Shown piece after piece: positions 10,554-20,969 of a DNA stretch of 64,000 nucleotides (the first letter of the stretch is position 1; each line of letters starts with the position of its first letter). Source of the DNA: Spongilla lacustris. Lineage: Eukaryota > Porifera > Demospongiae > Spongillida > Spongillidae. The stretch spans positions 2,666,032 to 2,730,031 of the forward strand of contig OX442436.1 in assembly GCA_949361645.1 (NCBI GenBank), given 5' to 3'. Below the pieces are notes generated by a model. It was not told the origin of the DNA. It saw only the letters and a program-made list of their open reading frames with translations, and did no database searches. The position numbers and the translations under genes are program-made.

Positions 10554-11832
10554 CTGTTTGAGCCACCTGGACTTGTGTCACTCCCGGCATATAGTTCCTT
10601 GCTTGATCTCCATCTTCTCTGTGTGCTGAAGGGACAGCAGATCCCTCACTATCTCATTGTAGATCTGACTGACACCACAACAGTGTACTGCCAGTTATTC
10701 AGTGATGTGGAACAGCTCAAGCATGGTGGCCCGCTGGTTAATCCCAGCCCTGGTTGTCCTCTGTTTCCTACATTGTAAGGGTCCGAGGAAAGGGGGAAGG
10801 AGAGGGATTAGAGTGGAGAGGGAGATGGGAGAGGCTTTATGAGGATGCAAAGCAATTAGAATCTAGATACAGTGTAAATCTACATGTAAATAGTACACTA
10901 CAATGTACCATGCTACAATCATGGAGTGTAGTCACTAAAAAAAACTGAAGTACAATATTTATATTGGAATGCATTACAGCCTGCATTGTTTTAAAACTGC
11001 ATGTACATGTACATGTACAATGTACATGTACACATGTACAACATACATGTACATGTACATGTACATGTACTGAACTATAAACATAAGCTTACAGTATATA
11101 CATGTATAAACAGCATAAACAGCCTTTTCATAATTGTCATGCAAAACATTGTGAACGTCTCCCCAGATAAGCAATATGTAAACGTTGAAGCCATCCATAC
11201 AAGACACAACCAGATCTTTACTTCTGAAAACACCTATCAATGTTGAGTAAAGACATGGAACAATGGAGTGCCAACTACATGTAAGTGCAGTAGCTACAGT
11301 ACCTGTGCAAGTAGGTACATGTACATGTAATTTGAAACAATACAAAATACACATGTATAATGTTGTGTACATGTATCTATGCTTTTGTTAGTAATTGTGC
11401 AAAGGTATACATTACACCAATATAATTTTCATTATTGTTGTTACATTGAGTCACCACAAAAGAACTAGTATTTTGAATAAATATAAAATTTAGGCAGTTA
11501 AATTACATGTAGTATTTTGTCATGCAAAAGAGTAAGTTTCTATTTTCATCCATACAATTATACAACATGTACATGTACATGTATCTCTGTGCATGTACCT
11601 CTATCTGCGTTGACTTGGGTCCAAAGACTTTGTCCAAGTCAAACACCTTTCATGTCCCCTTTGTCAAAACCTTCATAACACCATCATTGTCCCTGTCGGA
11701 AAGGACCACCACATCTGCCTGGGTACCCTCTCCGTCCTCAGAGATGTCTGACCTCATAAGACAGAAGACATGTACACATGTATGTTGCCTCTCAGGTCCA
11801 CCAGCTCATTGTGCAGCTTCTTCCTCAGTACT
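10554..11832 (-). pseudogene. Kinesin-14 (KIFC3-like) motor domain, disrupted
   Basis: Three exon remnants in correct minus-strand order. 11832-11599 encodes KKLHNELVDLRGNI, then after a frameshift SEDGEGTQADVVVLSD, an in-frame stop, and KVFDLDKVFGPKST before a GT donor. 11233 to about 11145 encodes VFSEVK, then frame-shifted DLVVSCMDGFNVYI, then SGETFTM. 10758-10554 encodes GINQRATMLELFHITE, a stop, QIYNEIVRDLL, a frameshift, and MPGVTQVQVAQT. KLHNELxxLxGNIRV, the LDKVFGPxxS strand, SGKTxTM and EIYNExxRDLL are hallmarks of minus-end-directed kinesin-14 motors. The P-loop glycines (YGQTG) are deleted and the ATP-binding lysine is E. With at least four frameshifts and two stops it cannot be functional. 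Confidence 0.85.
10975..11065. repeat. (TACATG)n palindromic hexamer tract
   Basis: Long runs of TGTACATGTACA. The unit is its own reverse complement, so both strands read the same and can fold. It lies in an intron of the kinesin remnant. Confidence 0.9.
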
Positions 11833-11949
11833 TGGAGACCAGAAGATGATTGGTGGCAGAGATCCCAGATACATGTACATGTACAGTGGATATTATATCC
11901 TGTAGCAAATCTGCACACAAGAACAGCAGCACATAAGTGATCTTACATG

Positions 11950-12120
11950 TGTTATAATAATGTATCTACATGTACATGTACATGTATATGTATACATGTA
12001 CAAATGTACATGTATACATATACATGTACATGTACATCATGTATACATACAGTATACATGATGTGGACGTTTACATGTACATGTATACATGTACATGTAC
12101 ATGCACACATGTATTCAGTA
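11950..12120. repeat. (TACATG)n-rich tract
   Basis: Interspersed TACATG, TATACATG and CATGTAC units. The several overlapping open frames here on both strands arise from this self-complementary repeat and are not genes. Confidence 0.85.
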
Positions 12121-12298
12121 CAGCACACTTGTTGAAGGCTTCTGCTGCAGAATGATGCACTACAGGATAAAAATCTACAAACACCACCCATGTACATTGT
12201 ATGAAGGCACTAATTACTTGCGTGCACATGTATACACACTGCATACATACAAGCAGGTACACACTGTATACACATGTATAATAATATGCATATAAATG

Positions 12299-13090
12299 TA
12301 CACACTGCATATGGGTGGGTTGATCTTGTCTGTACATGTACATAAACATGTAAAACTGTTGGCTGCACATAAATGTAGCACAGTTCTACAAAATACACTC
12401 AATACATGTACGTGAACATGTATACATGTATATACCTGCGCATGTGTACATGTACCTGTGCATAGTACATGTACATATATATATATTAATTGTACATTGT
12501 ACATGTAGATACGTGCACCTGTACATGTACATGTTACATGTACAATGTAGAGCTCTGCAATGGGTGGCCATTAAACGTGCTATTTAAAAAATGCATACAT
12601 TCATACATGTACATGCACATGCACACATGCATGATTAGCATGCATCATGTACCTCACGTGCAAGGCCCACTCTAGCTGTGGCAGGCCTCTCATTGGTCCT
12701 AGCTTTCCCCTGTAGGCTCCGCAGCTGTGCTCAATGCCTGAGCCATCTTGCCCTCCAACGTGGCCAGCTGAAATTGCAGGAGCTGAATTTGTCTCCTTCA
12801 GCTGGGATTCTAGGACCGCACACCTGGACTTGTTGCAGTCTACACACTTATCCAGCTGTGAAGACTGCAACAAGTACATGAATAGTCACTGCACAACGCA
12901 TATTACATGTATTTTGCACGTTATATACACTGTAAGACAAAAGAACAGTGTGTACAAAAAACATGTATGCAGTACGTGCACAATTCAATACATGTACATG
13001 TGCATACAATTTAACATACAATGTACATGTACACGAGTTACATGTACATTTTTGTATTCTGTATTTCCATCTTGCTTTGCAAGCTCTTCG
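12299..13090. repeat. Duplicated block, copy 2
   Basis: Direct repeat of 8755-9560, including the same coiled-coil exon region and TACATG-rich spacers. It ends abruptly at about 13090 where the 20-bp minisatellite begins, in the middle of what is an exon in copy 1. Confidence 0.8.
12650..13090 (-). pseudogene. Coiled-coil exons, probably kinesin-14 stalk, copy 2
   Basis: The minus strand reads QLDKCVDCNKSRCAVLESQL, then KET and a frame-shifted QLATLEGKMAQAL, parallel to copy 1. A partial first exon near 13040-13090 (EELAKQ, NTEYK) is cut by the minisatellite and frame-shifted relative to copy 1. Its order relative to the motor remnant (stalk upstream of motor on the minus strand) is correct here, so this may be the original position and 9040-9683 the displaced copy. 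Confidence 0.5.
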
Positions 13091-13622
13091 TGGAGAAGGC
13101 CAACAGTATAGGGAGAAGGCCAACAGTATAGGGAGAAGGCCAACAGCACAGGGAGAAGGCCAACAGTGTAGGGAGAAGGCCAACAGTATAGGGAGAAGGT
13201 CAACAGTATAGGGAGAAGGCCAACAATATAGGGAGAAGGCCAACAGTATAGGGAGAAGGCCAACAGTATAGGGAGAAGACCAATAGTATGGTGAGAAGGC
13301 CACCAGTATAGGGAGAAGGTCAACAGTATAGGGAGAAGGCCAACAGTATATAGGGAGAAGGCCAACATGCAGTATAGGGAGAAGGCCACCAGTCCAATAA
13401 CTAGTATAGGAAGAAGGCCAACTATATAAGAAGCCCACCATTATGGGGGTAGTATTGGGAGAAGGCCAACCGTATAGGCAGGCAGTAAGCCAGTAGTATA
13501 CGGAGAAAGCCACCAGTACATATTGTATAAGGAGAAGGCCAACAGTATAAAGATAAGGCGAACAGTATAGGGAGAAGTCCACCATTATAAGAGATGGCGG
13601 CCAAAAGTATAGGGAGAAGGCC
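13091..13622. repeat. 20-bp minisatellite, about 25 copies
   Basis: The unit GGAGAAGGCCAACAGTATAG is repeated head to tail with few changes in the first 300 bp and growing degeneracy towards 13622. The minus strand is open for 258 codons (YTVGLLPILLAFSLYCWPSP repeats) only because the unit lacks minus-strand stops; it has no other sign of coding. Confidence 0.95.
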
Positions 13623-13862
13623 ATATTTCCTTCACTGCATCAAAGATATGCCTGTTCTGCACATAGGGCCGGACACTATCCACTGCCGAACATACCCTAC
13701 GCTACCCTACTAAATTCACATAGTATACTCACCAAAACACCTGCGTCTCGGAAGATGAAATCATGAAGGGCCGCTCTGCATGCCTAATTGATGCGCTCCA
13801 CATCTCCAGCCGATAAGTTAATTTTGATTTATGTATCGTACAAATAATTATAGTTGCAAATA

Positions 13863-14391
13863 GACCCTTCCGGCGTAAGGAATGCTTAATGCGTCACTTC
13901 TGGAGTTCTTCCTCCGCGCGAGCACTAACACTGTTGATAATTTTCGACCGACCAAGCCTCTGTCACAACAGTGAGTACTCACAGAGGCAGACATCCCAGG
14001 TGTGTTTCTCGAGGAGCCACTAGATATCCGTAGTACGGCAGCGCTCCGAAGGTAGCTAATTTGCCACGGGATAAAAATGCAATCGGCTAGCCGAAAGCAA
14101 AGCCTAGTGTTGCCAAGACATTTATGTGCTAGTCTCGTTCCCATACGAATATGACGCAATGTTTATCACAATTTGTACTTTGTATAAACAAGCTCGTACT
14201 TGTATAAGTCTGGTGTTTCGAATGCTTAAACCTTAGAATTCGTGCACTTATACGCAACGTTGCCCTCCTACTTCTTACAGTACATAGACACACCCTTGTT
14301 GTCCACCTTGCGAGTCATTTTACCAGCAGGAAGAACTCCGGACGTGAGTCACGTGACGCAAATTGCATTCCTTAAGCCGTTAAAGAGGGTC
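13863..14391. mobile_element. TA-flanked inverted-repeat transposon, non-autonomous
   Basis: The left end GACCCTTCCGGCGTAAGGAA and the right end (reverse complement GACCCTCTTTAACGGC, then TTAAGGAATGC) are inverted copies over about 50 bp, sharing GCGTCAC and GGAGTTCTTCCT blocks. TA lies outside both ends (13861-13862, 14392-14393). It is 529 bp with no transposase. The internal minus-strand frame (14159-13848) extends out of the element and has no family support. Confidence 0.75.
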
Positions 14392-14399
14392 TATTCAAA

Positions 14400-14690
14400 A
14401 TGTCTTTGAGTCGAGTTATTAATAGTTAAGCCCGACATAATTTTAATTTTGTAATTTTATTCCAAGATGACGCAAGGTATTACGAGTTGACTACTTCGTT
14501 TATGAATAAATTATTCGCGGTAGAAATTAATTTCTTTGTCTTGATTTTAGTTTACGAATGGTTCATGGTATAATCTTATAAAGCACAGTTTCACAATCAG
14601 TTCGATTTATCGTAAATTATAAATGTATTTAAAATTCAATTTGAAAAAAAAAGCAAGATGACCGCCTATGTATGGGCCATTTCTCCATAT
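14400..14690. repeat. Fragment related to the DSCC1-block repeat
   Basis: A degenerate match to 17790-18000 and 60605-60810. Shared pieces are TTTATGAATAAATTAT, TTGTCTTGATTTTAG and TATGTATGGGCCATTTCT. Confidence 0.6.
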
Positions 14691-16498
14691 GCTGTTGTCG
14701 GTGAAGTGTGACAGAACAATGCACACGTAAATCTCTCTATGAACTGATCCATAGCCATAGCTACTTTAAATTTAATGGTACAAGCCCAGCAGTAAAGCTC
14801 TTATGTTGTTTCTATTAGTGATGGCATCTTGCTATTTCCAATCTCAAATAGTGCATTCGCTGCATACTATTAGTACAATACTATGTGACTCATTCTACTA
14901 CCTTATGTATAAATCATCAGGAATATCACAAACATCAACCCAATGTTACATTTGTAAACGAACCTTTGCATGCCAGTAAGGACACCATTAATTATTTGCA
15001 TGTGCATGAAGAAGTACATATATTGACCTCATAAAGTACATATGTATAATGCCGTAAGCAGCCTAGAAGGATCAAAGCTACTTTTATTTGCTTCCTGGCA
15101 TCAATGAAAACATTTTTTTTGCCTAATTGCAATTCTCAGTGGTTCCAAAGAAGATAAATTAGCTTAAAACAATTTTATATATTAATACTGATCGATGCAT
15201 TGAGATAAATAACAAACAACACAGAAAGCTTTTAATTATAGTACTTCACTGGTCTATAGATAAATAACAATATGGTTATATCTAATCAGGTAAATTCTCT
15301 AGTTGGTAAAAAATGAAATACATCAGAACTTTAAATAACATATAGTAACCTTGTTTGCAGACTTGATATCCTTCACAAGGTCAACATCAGAAGAATTCTG
15401 GGTTGAAAGAATGATTTTAAAAATAATCTTCTACTGCACCATAGCCCATCTACACGTATATACCTGGTTTGCAGGCACATGTGCACAGAATCATTATGTC
15501 CTCTTGAAATTTCTAAGTCAAAAGCTCAAATCAATCACAACTGAAAACACATTCATTCACCTTCTCTTCAGATACATCTCCCTAAGATCATAAGGTAAAT
15601 AAATACATATTGTCTGCTATAACTTTCACAAATAAGGGCCTCCTTTCATGGCTATAAGTGCTACAAATAATGCCGTCATTACGAAATTATGCAAGCATAT
15701 TTTTATCGCATCAGTGCTTTTGTCATTCCCTCCTTTCAGTGGTTCATAAATCATGTAGCTACTCGTATATACTAATGATGACCTTAGAATATTTATGTTT
15801 AGTTAGTTAGGACAACTGTACCCAAAAGTGTGACAAACATCCAAATAAATACATGCACATTTACAGGGTGTAAATTATCAAGCTTATACATTGTGAGGAG
15901 ACTCATATACATTTAGTAAATCAAGGTACCACTGCAAAGGTACAATATAGGTACCTTTACTGTTTCATTACTTCTGGTGTTGTATGACATGATGGCCAAC
16001 AGTTCAAGATCCACTCCTTTTACGGTTTGCAAATCCTTTACCTTTGGAAAATATGATATATGAAGTACCTTAAATTCCTCACCTACCATTTTTTTAAGTA
16101 TTAAACTCAATAAGCTTTTCTTCAAGCTGGTCCAGCAAGAAGCAGTTTGTCTTTATTCTTCTTGGTGGATGTTATAGTACTTGATATTCCATCCATTTTA
16201 GAAGACATGCAAGGTGGTGCCTCCATACCATATTAGGTGTACCACTAGCAAAATGACTGTTTGGAACTATTATAGATAGCTTTTTCCTTCTCTCATTCTA
16301 TTCTTCTGTTCTTCTGTGAAAGCAGGATCTGCATGGAACAGTGCAGATGGAGGTAAAAATAATTTTAAAAAATATTACTTTAGTGCTCAACAAAAACAAC
16401 ACTTAGCCATCAGCGGGCAGCATTTTGAATCATAAATTTCTAGAGGACATATAGTGATTCTGTGCCTGCAAGCAAGGTATATCACCTGCAATTTCAGC
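14690..16498. repeat. Dispersed 1.8-kb repeat, copy 1 (inverse of 42825-44700)
   Basis: The whole stretch is the reverse complement of 42825-44700 with moderate divergence. Anchors include CAGCCTAGAAGGATCAAAGC, the CTCCCTAAGAT region near 15580, GGTGTAAATTATCAAGCTTA, and AAGCAAGGTATATCACCTGC at the end. One minus-strand frame, 16125-15913, has a possible GT donor (LKKMVGEEFKV, VKGVDLELLAIMSYN), but the copy at 43190-43320 is broken in that frame, so I leave it uncalled. No transposon ends found. Confidence 0.75.
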
Positions 16499-17497
16499 AG
16501 TCACGCGCACTTCCCTATGTGCTTGTGCGTACACGGCCAATTCTTACGCTACGTGAATCAGATCCGCTACCCAAAGGTCGTGATTCAGTCATGAAGCGGA
16601 CTTAATTTCCTGAAATTTACTGACCTTGTTCCGAATACTATTGAATTCTATCGGAAATTAAGTCCGCCTCACGGCTGAATCACGACCTTTGGGTAGCGGA
16701 TCTGATTCACTTAGCGTAAGAATTGGCCGTGTAGTCAGGCTGATGCTTCTGAGTTTACAACACGAATACTTGCGCGCACACGCACAAACACAGTTAAGAC
16801 CAATACATGTGTGCTATGTAGCATGATACCTAGCTAACCTGCAAAGTGTCATACACACAAAGTTGATAGTACAGCTTACCTAGCGCCTCGACGTAAGCAG
16901 ACCGAACGCTAAGTGCTCCTTAATTAGGTTCATGTAGGAAAGCGTTGGAAGCAGCTAGTTGTAAGCCACTTACAGAAAGATTTGCTAAACCATTTACGGA
17001 GGTACAAGAACCATGTATTGCTAACACACAGTACTGCTTACAGTGTAACATTTTCAAGCGTGGCTACTTTTGGTAATGTATACGTATAATGACCATGTGT
17101 CGTATTATTACCAGTATATAGTAGCCACGCTTGAAGATCAGATGTTACGCTATAAGCAGTACTGTGTGTTAGCAACAAAATGGTTGTTGTATCCCTTTCC
17201 CTCTATTTAACTCCGCAAATGGTTTAGCAAACCTTTCTGTAAATGGCTTTCCTACATGAACTACACGTCGAGGCGCTAGGTAAGCTGTATTATATGTGCT
17301 TGTGTGTATTGCACTTGCAGGTGTAGTATGCAGCTTTTACGCCTTCAACCCTTCGAACTTTAGCTAGGTACAGCACACGTGTATTGGTCTTAACTGTGTT
17401 TGTGCGTGTGCGCGCAAGTATTCGTGTTGTAAACTCAGAAGCATCAGCATGACTACGCACAAGCACAAGTAAATTACATAAGCGCGCGTGACTGCTG
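16495..17497. mobile_element. Foldback element, 1 kb
   Basis: The ends CAGCAGTCACGCGC (16495) and GCGCGTGACTGCTG (to 17497) are inverted copies. The arms continue inward with high similarity: GAGTTTACAACACGAATACT against its inverse near 17430, CCTAGCGCCTCGACGT against 17265-17282, and AAGCGTGGCTAC (17056) against GTAGCCACGCTT (about 17123). There is no coding capacity. A 200-bp TA-inserting element sits in the left arm only. The flank beyond the right end does not continue the repeat that ends at 16498, so the insertion was not a simple one. Confidence 0.8.
16532..16731. mobile_element. 200-bp palindromic miniature element with TA duplication
   Basis: The terminal inverted repeats are about 80 bp and nearly perfect, starting CACGGCCAATTCTTACGC. 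TA flanks both ends (16530-16531, 16732-16733). The opposite arm of the foldback shows the unoccupied sequence GTGCGTAGTCATGCTGATG (inverse near 17450), where this arm has GTGCGTA-element-TAGTCAGGCTGATG. This directly demonstrates insertion at TA. Confidence 0.93.
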
Positions 17498-17670
17498 GAA
17501 AAGTTACATAATATTATGTAAAAGCTGGGCTGGACTGTTAACTTAGGTAAGCATAATCAATTGCCACTCTGACCACGTTATCGAATTATGGGACGCCTAA
17601 ATAAACAATGAATCGCTGTAAAAGTCTACAGTTCCGAGGTGTTACTTTCTACAGTTCCGAGCCGGCACTG

Positions 17671-20600
17671 TATTTAATTATACCAAATTATGTTACATTT
17701 GCATGTGAGCAAAAATTTTGTCAGCAGACGTCATGAATTATTTAAAAAGTATTACAGGTGATATTTATATTATCTAGCGTCATCTTTTAAATACATTTAT
17801 GAATAAATTATGCGTGGTTGAAACTAATTTATTTGTCTTGATTTTAGTAAAAGGGTGCTTTATTTATTTCATGAAAAATGCATATTATAATCAAATCGAA
17901 TTTTGGAGTATATTGAACATGTCTGAAATTCAATGTGGAAAAAACAACAGGATGACCTCGTATGTATGGGCCATTTCTGGATATGCACCTTACATGCAAT
18001 TATTCAGGTGAATGCATATGTATGTTGTCAGGCATCTTCCGTCAAAACAGCAATTTGCCACCCACGCACTGCTCATTGATGTTGATGAAGCTGATGATTT
18101 AATATGGCTACCACAGAACAAATTTCATTGTGATAACTTTACTGTGGTCATAATGCAATAAAATTGTAGAACTCGTTCATGAGCACATTGTTTGTGACAT
18201 GCATAGTACAGGGCCTGCTCCCAGGTCGATCAATATTGATAGATCAAAGCACTATTGAACTCGAACAGTTTTGTTACCATAACTGCAAGGTGGTACTTTT
18301 ATCTGATCTGTGAGCAGGCTCTGCACCTGTACATGTGTATGTCATAACACATTTTATGAATTAGTTGTACATATACATGTACATGTACACATGTACATCA
18401 TAATCAATTGGTTCTGTGCTAGCCGTACATATTGTTTCATTCGATCCACTCACCATTCTTTAGGTTGTTCTTTAAAATGACTTTAGATATGTATTTTCAC
18501 CATCATGTATTCAGGTTTGCTATAGAGCACTGTTTGAAGTGTTATGGAAGAGCTTTCACCAGTGCCACAGGTGGTAAGTTACCAGTTTTGATGGAAAGTG
18601 CATAATCGTGTAATGCAAATACGCTCTAAGAGGTCTTTTACAAGCAGTCGGAAGAAACGGTTTGTCAGTTTTATGGAGAGCTGATCTTGCGACCGGCAGG
18701 CAAGGTACTTGCACATGGGCAGTTTACTGTACCATGTAGCGGGTAGCGTTTAAATTGGTGGTGAAGAAACTGTGATTTGAAATGAGTGTGCATGTGGTAC
18801 AGCCTGCAGGGAGCAATTCTCCAGATGCACATGAGCATTATACGTGTAAATACTTGAGCAGATTTGATCACTACACTGTGATGTACATACATACATGTAC
18901 AACTACATTTCCTTATGCATAACATGGTGAGCATTGAAGCAGCTTGAAAATTAACAACTTACAGTGTATTAATAGATTGTGCTCATTGTATTAGAAGTGA
19001 TGCACTGTATGTGTGCCTGGACCACTAACTTGTGAGATATACATCATAGACAAGGGAATTGTTATAAGATTGGAGGACCAATGTGTGTGTGTGTGGGGGG
19101 GGGGGGGGCATGAATGAGCATGCATCAACAAACAAAACCCACATTCCCACATTGAAATTTGTGGCACTGCAGAGTTCAGTGCAATTTGTACATGCAGTCC
19201 GACCATGCAAATACTACTGTATTCATTATGCCAATATTAGAAGCTGTAGGGGCTTGGCCACTCCCTCTTAATTATGGGGGGAGGGGGGGGGGGCCAAGGT
19301 CCCCTCGGCCCCCCAGGTTCCTATGTTTTCTGACATGTGCATCTGTCCATTTGCCAGTGCAAATTGCAAATGCCACATAAGCCTGAGTCCAAATTTAATG
19401 CACCCATTGCAAAGGAGAAATATTAAAAATAGATAAATAATAGATGGCAAATGAGCTGTAGGTCCATATGTGTGCATGCACATGTACATGTACGTGTAAG
19501 TTTCTTCATGTATGGAAATGTGGTATTTGTGCATTACCTACATGTAGACCCAAATGCATGTAATGATGATTATTACTTGCAGTTATAATCATCATTATGT
19601 ACATTTATGCACACAACATGTAACCACTCCCAGTATCTTGGAGATTTAAACTGGATGCTCCACCCTGTATTTAGTATGCAGTGGGACTGGATCCTTAATA
19701 CTTTCTGAGATGTGTTGGGGGGGGAGGGGGGAGGAGGTTATATTCACCTGCTGTTGAGCACCACAGGTGGTAGATGTATTTGCATACACGTTTGCAGCGT
19801 GTAAGAATTGCACAAATGTTCTCCTTCCAGTTCAATTATCATGAATTCATGAAATCTTGGCAGGATTCTGTTCCTGAAGGAATGACTACATCACTGTGTC
19901 AGCTGGAGGTAGATGTATAACTCTCTGTACACATGTACTGTTGTGGTCTGTATACATGTAGTAGTACATTTTGTAAATAGTAATTGTAGCCAACAAGCAT
20001 TGCTAGGTACATGTACACATTATAATTGTGCTACATCTATAGGATGATTCAAAAGTCACTCAAATGTTTAGACTTAAACCAATTCAAAAAAATTGCATGA
20101 TACTTTTGGATCACCCTGATTGCTTCCTCTCCACTACAACTTAATGTAGGGCATAGCATTAACAGACATGAATGCCACTCCCCCCGTCATTTGGTTTTTC
20201 CCTGTCAAAGCATTGCCTCAGGATGCCACTGAGAGGTGGGCAGAGCATGGCCTTGCTATCCATCATCACTTCACAAGTCTGTTTTCACCCCCATACATGT
20301 GTACATGTATACTGTAGATTCAACAGGCTGTTCTCTTTAAGGGATAAGTGGACACAGGCAGACATTGAACCCTACATACGGTTGGTTAGTTTTCATGATA
20401 GTGTTTGCATGATGTACATACATGTACATGTACATGTACCATAGGATATTTACAATTTTAGGTAGTAAAGTGGTGTCTTATCCCTAGAAACTCTCAAGTA
20501 GAATAAAAAATAGAATTAAAAAAACTAACTAAAAATATTGTGAAAACCATGTTTCTTTGAGACATCCAGTGCACAGATATGGTATGCAGCATCACACTAC

Positions 20601-20969
20601 AGATAGAATCCCAAACACAACAGCAGAAGCTGTAGCGGAACTAAGGCAGTGCGATTACGCATAAAATGGTAAAAAGCTTTATTCAGAATAAAATACAGGT
20701 GGACGCTAATATAATTCGCGCTTTTAAAGTGTAAGTGGCTTAACTGTTATAGTCAATTTATAGATATAGCTGTTCAGCATTGAGTAATAATCACGCAGTA
20801 GGTAGAATAACACGGTCAGCTATTATCCCTAGAAACCTGCAAATAGACTAGGGTTATGTAGAGCAGACACTCTGCATATTTGTTCTCGTTGCTTTCTATG
20901 AATATCCCCAATTTGAACTGCTGCGAAACTCCTCTTTATGGGCATGATACTTGCAATGTGGACATGTAT
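17671..20969. repeat. Segmental duplication, DSCC1 block copy A (copy B 60487-63810)
   Basis: From TTTAATTATACCAAATTATG onward the two blocks align almost base for base in the same orientation, with substitutions and small indels. Copy A resumes its match to B at 22551 after the retrotransposon insertion and continues to at least 22736, where copy B runs off the window. Confidence 0.95.

Noticed and set aside
12848..13624. 258-codon minus-strand open frame
   Set aside because: It is translation of the 20-bp minisatellite and adjoining TACATG sequence; periodic and without splice or family support.
13848..14159. 103-codon frame within the 529-bp transposon
   Set aside because: Extends past the element end and has no similarity to a transposase.
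18515..18910. Extra DSCC1 exon near 18669-18705
   Set aside because: Phase would fit and one end is a plausible splice site, but the peptide is too short and divergent to assert.
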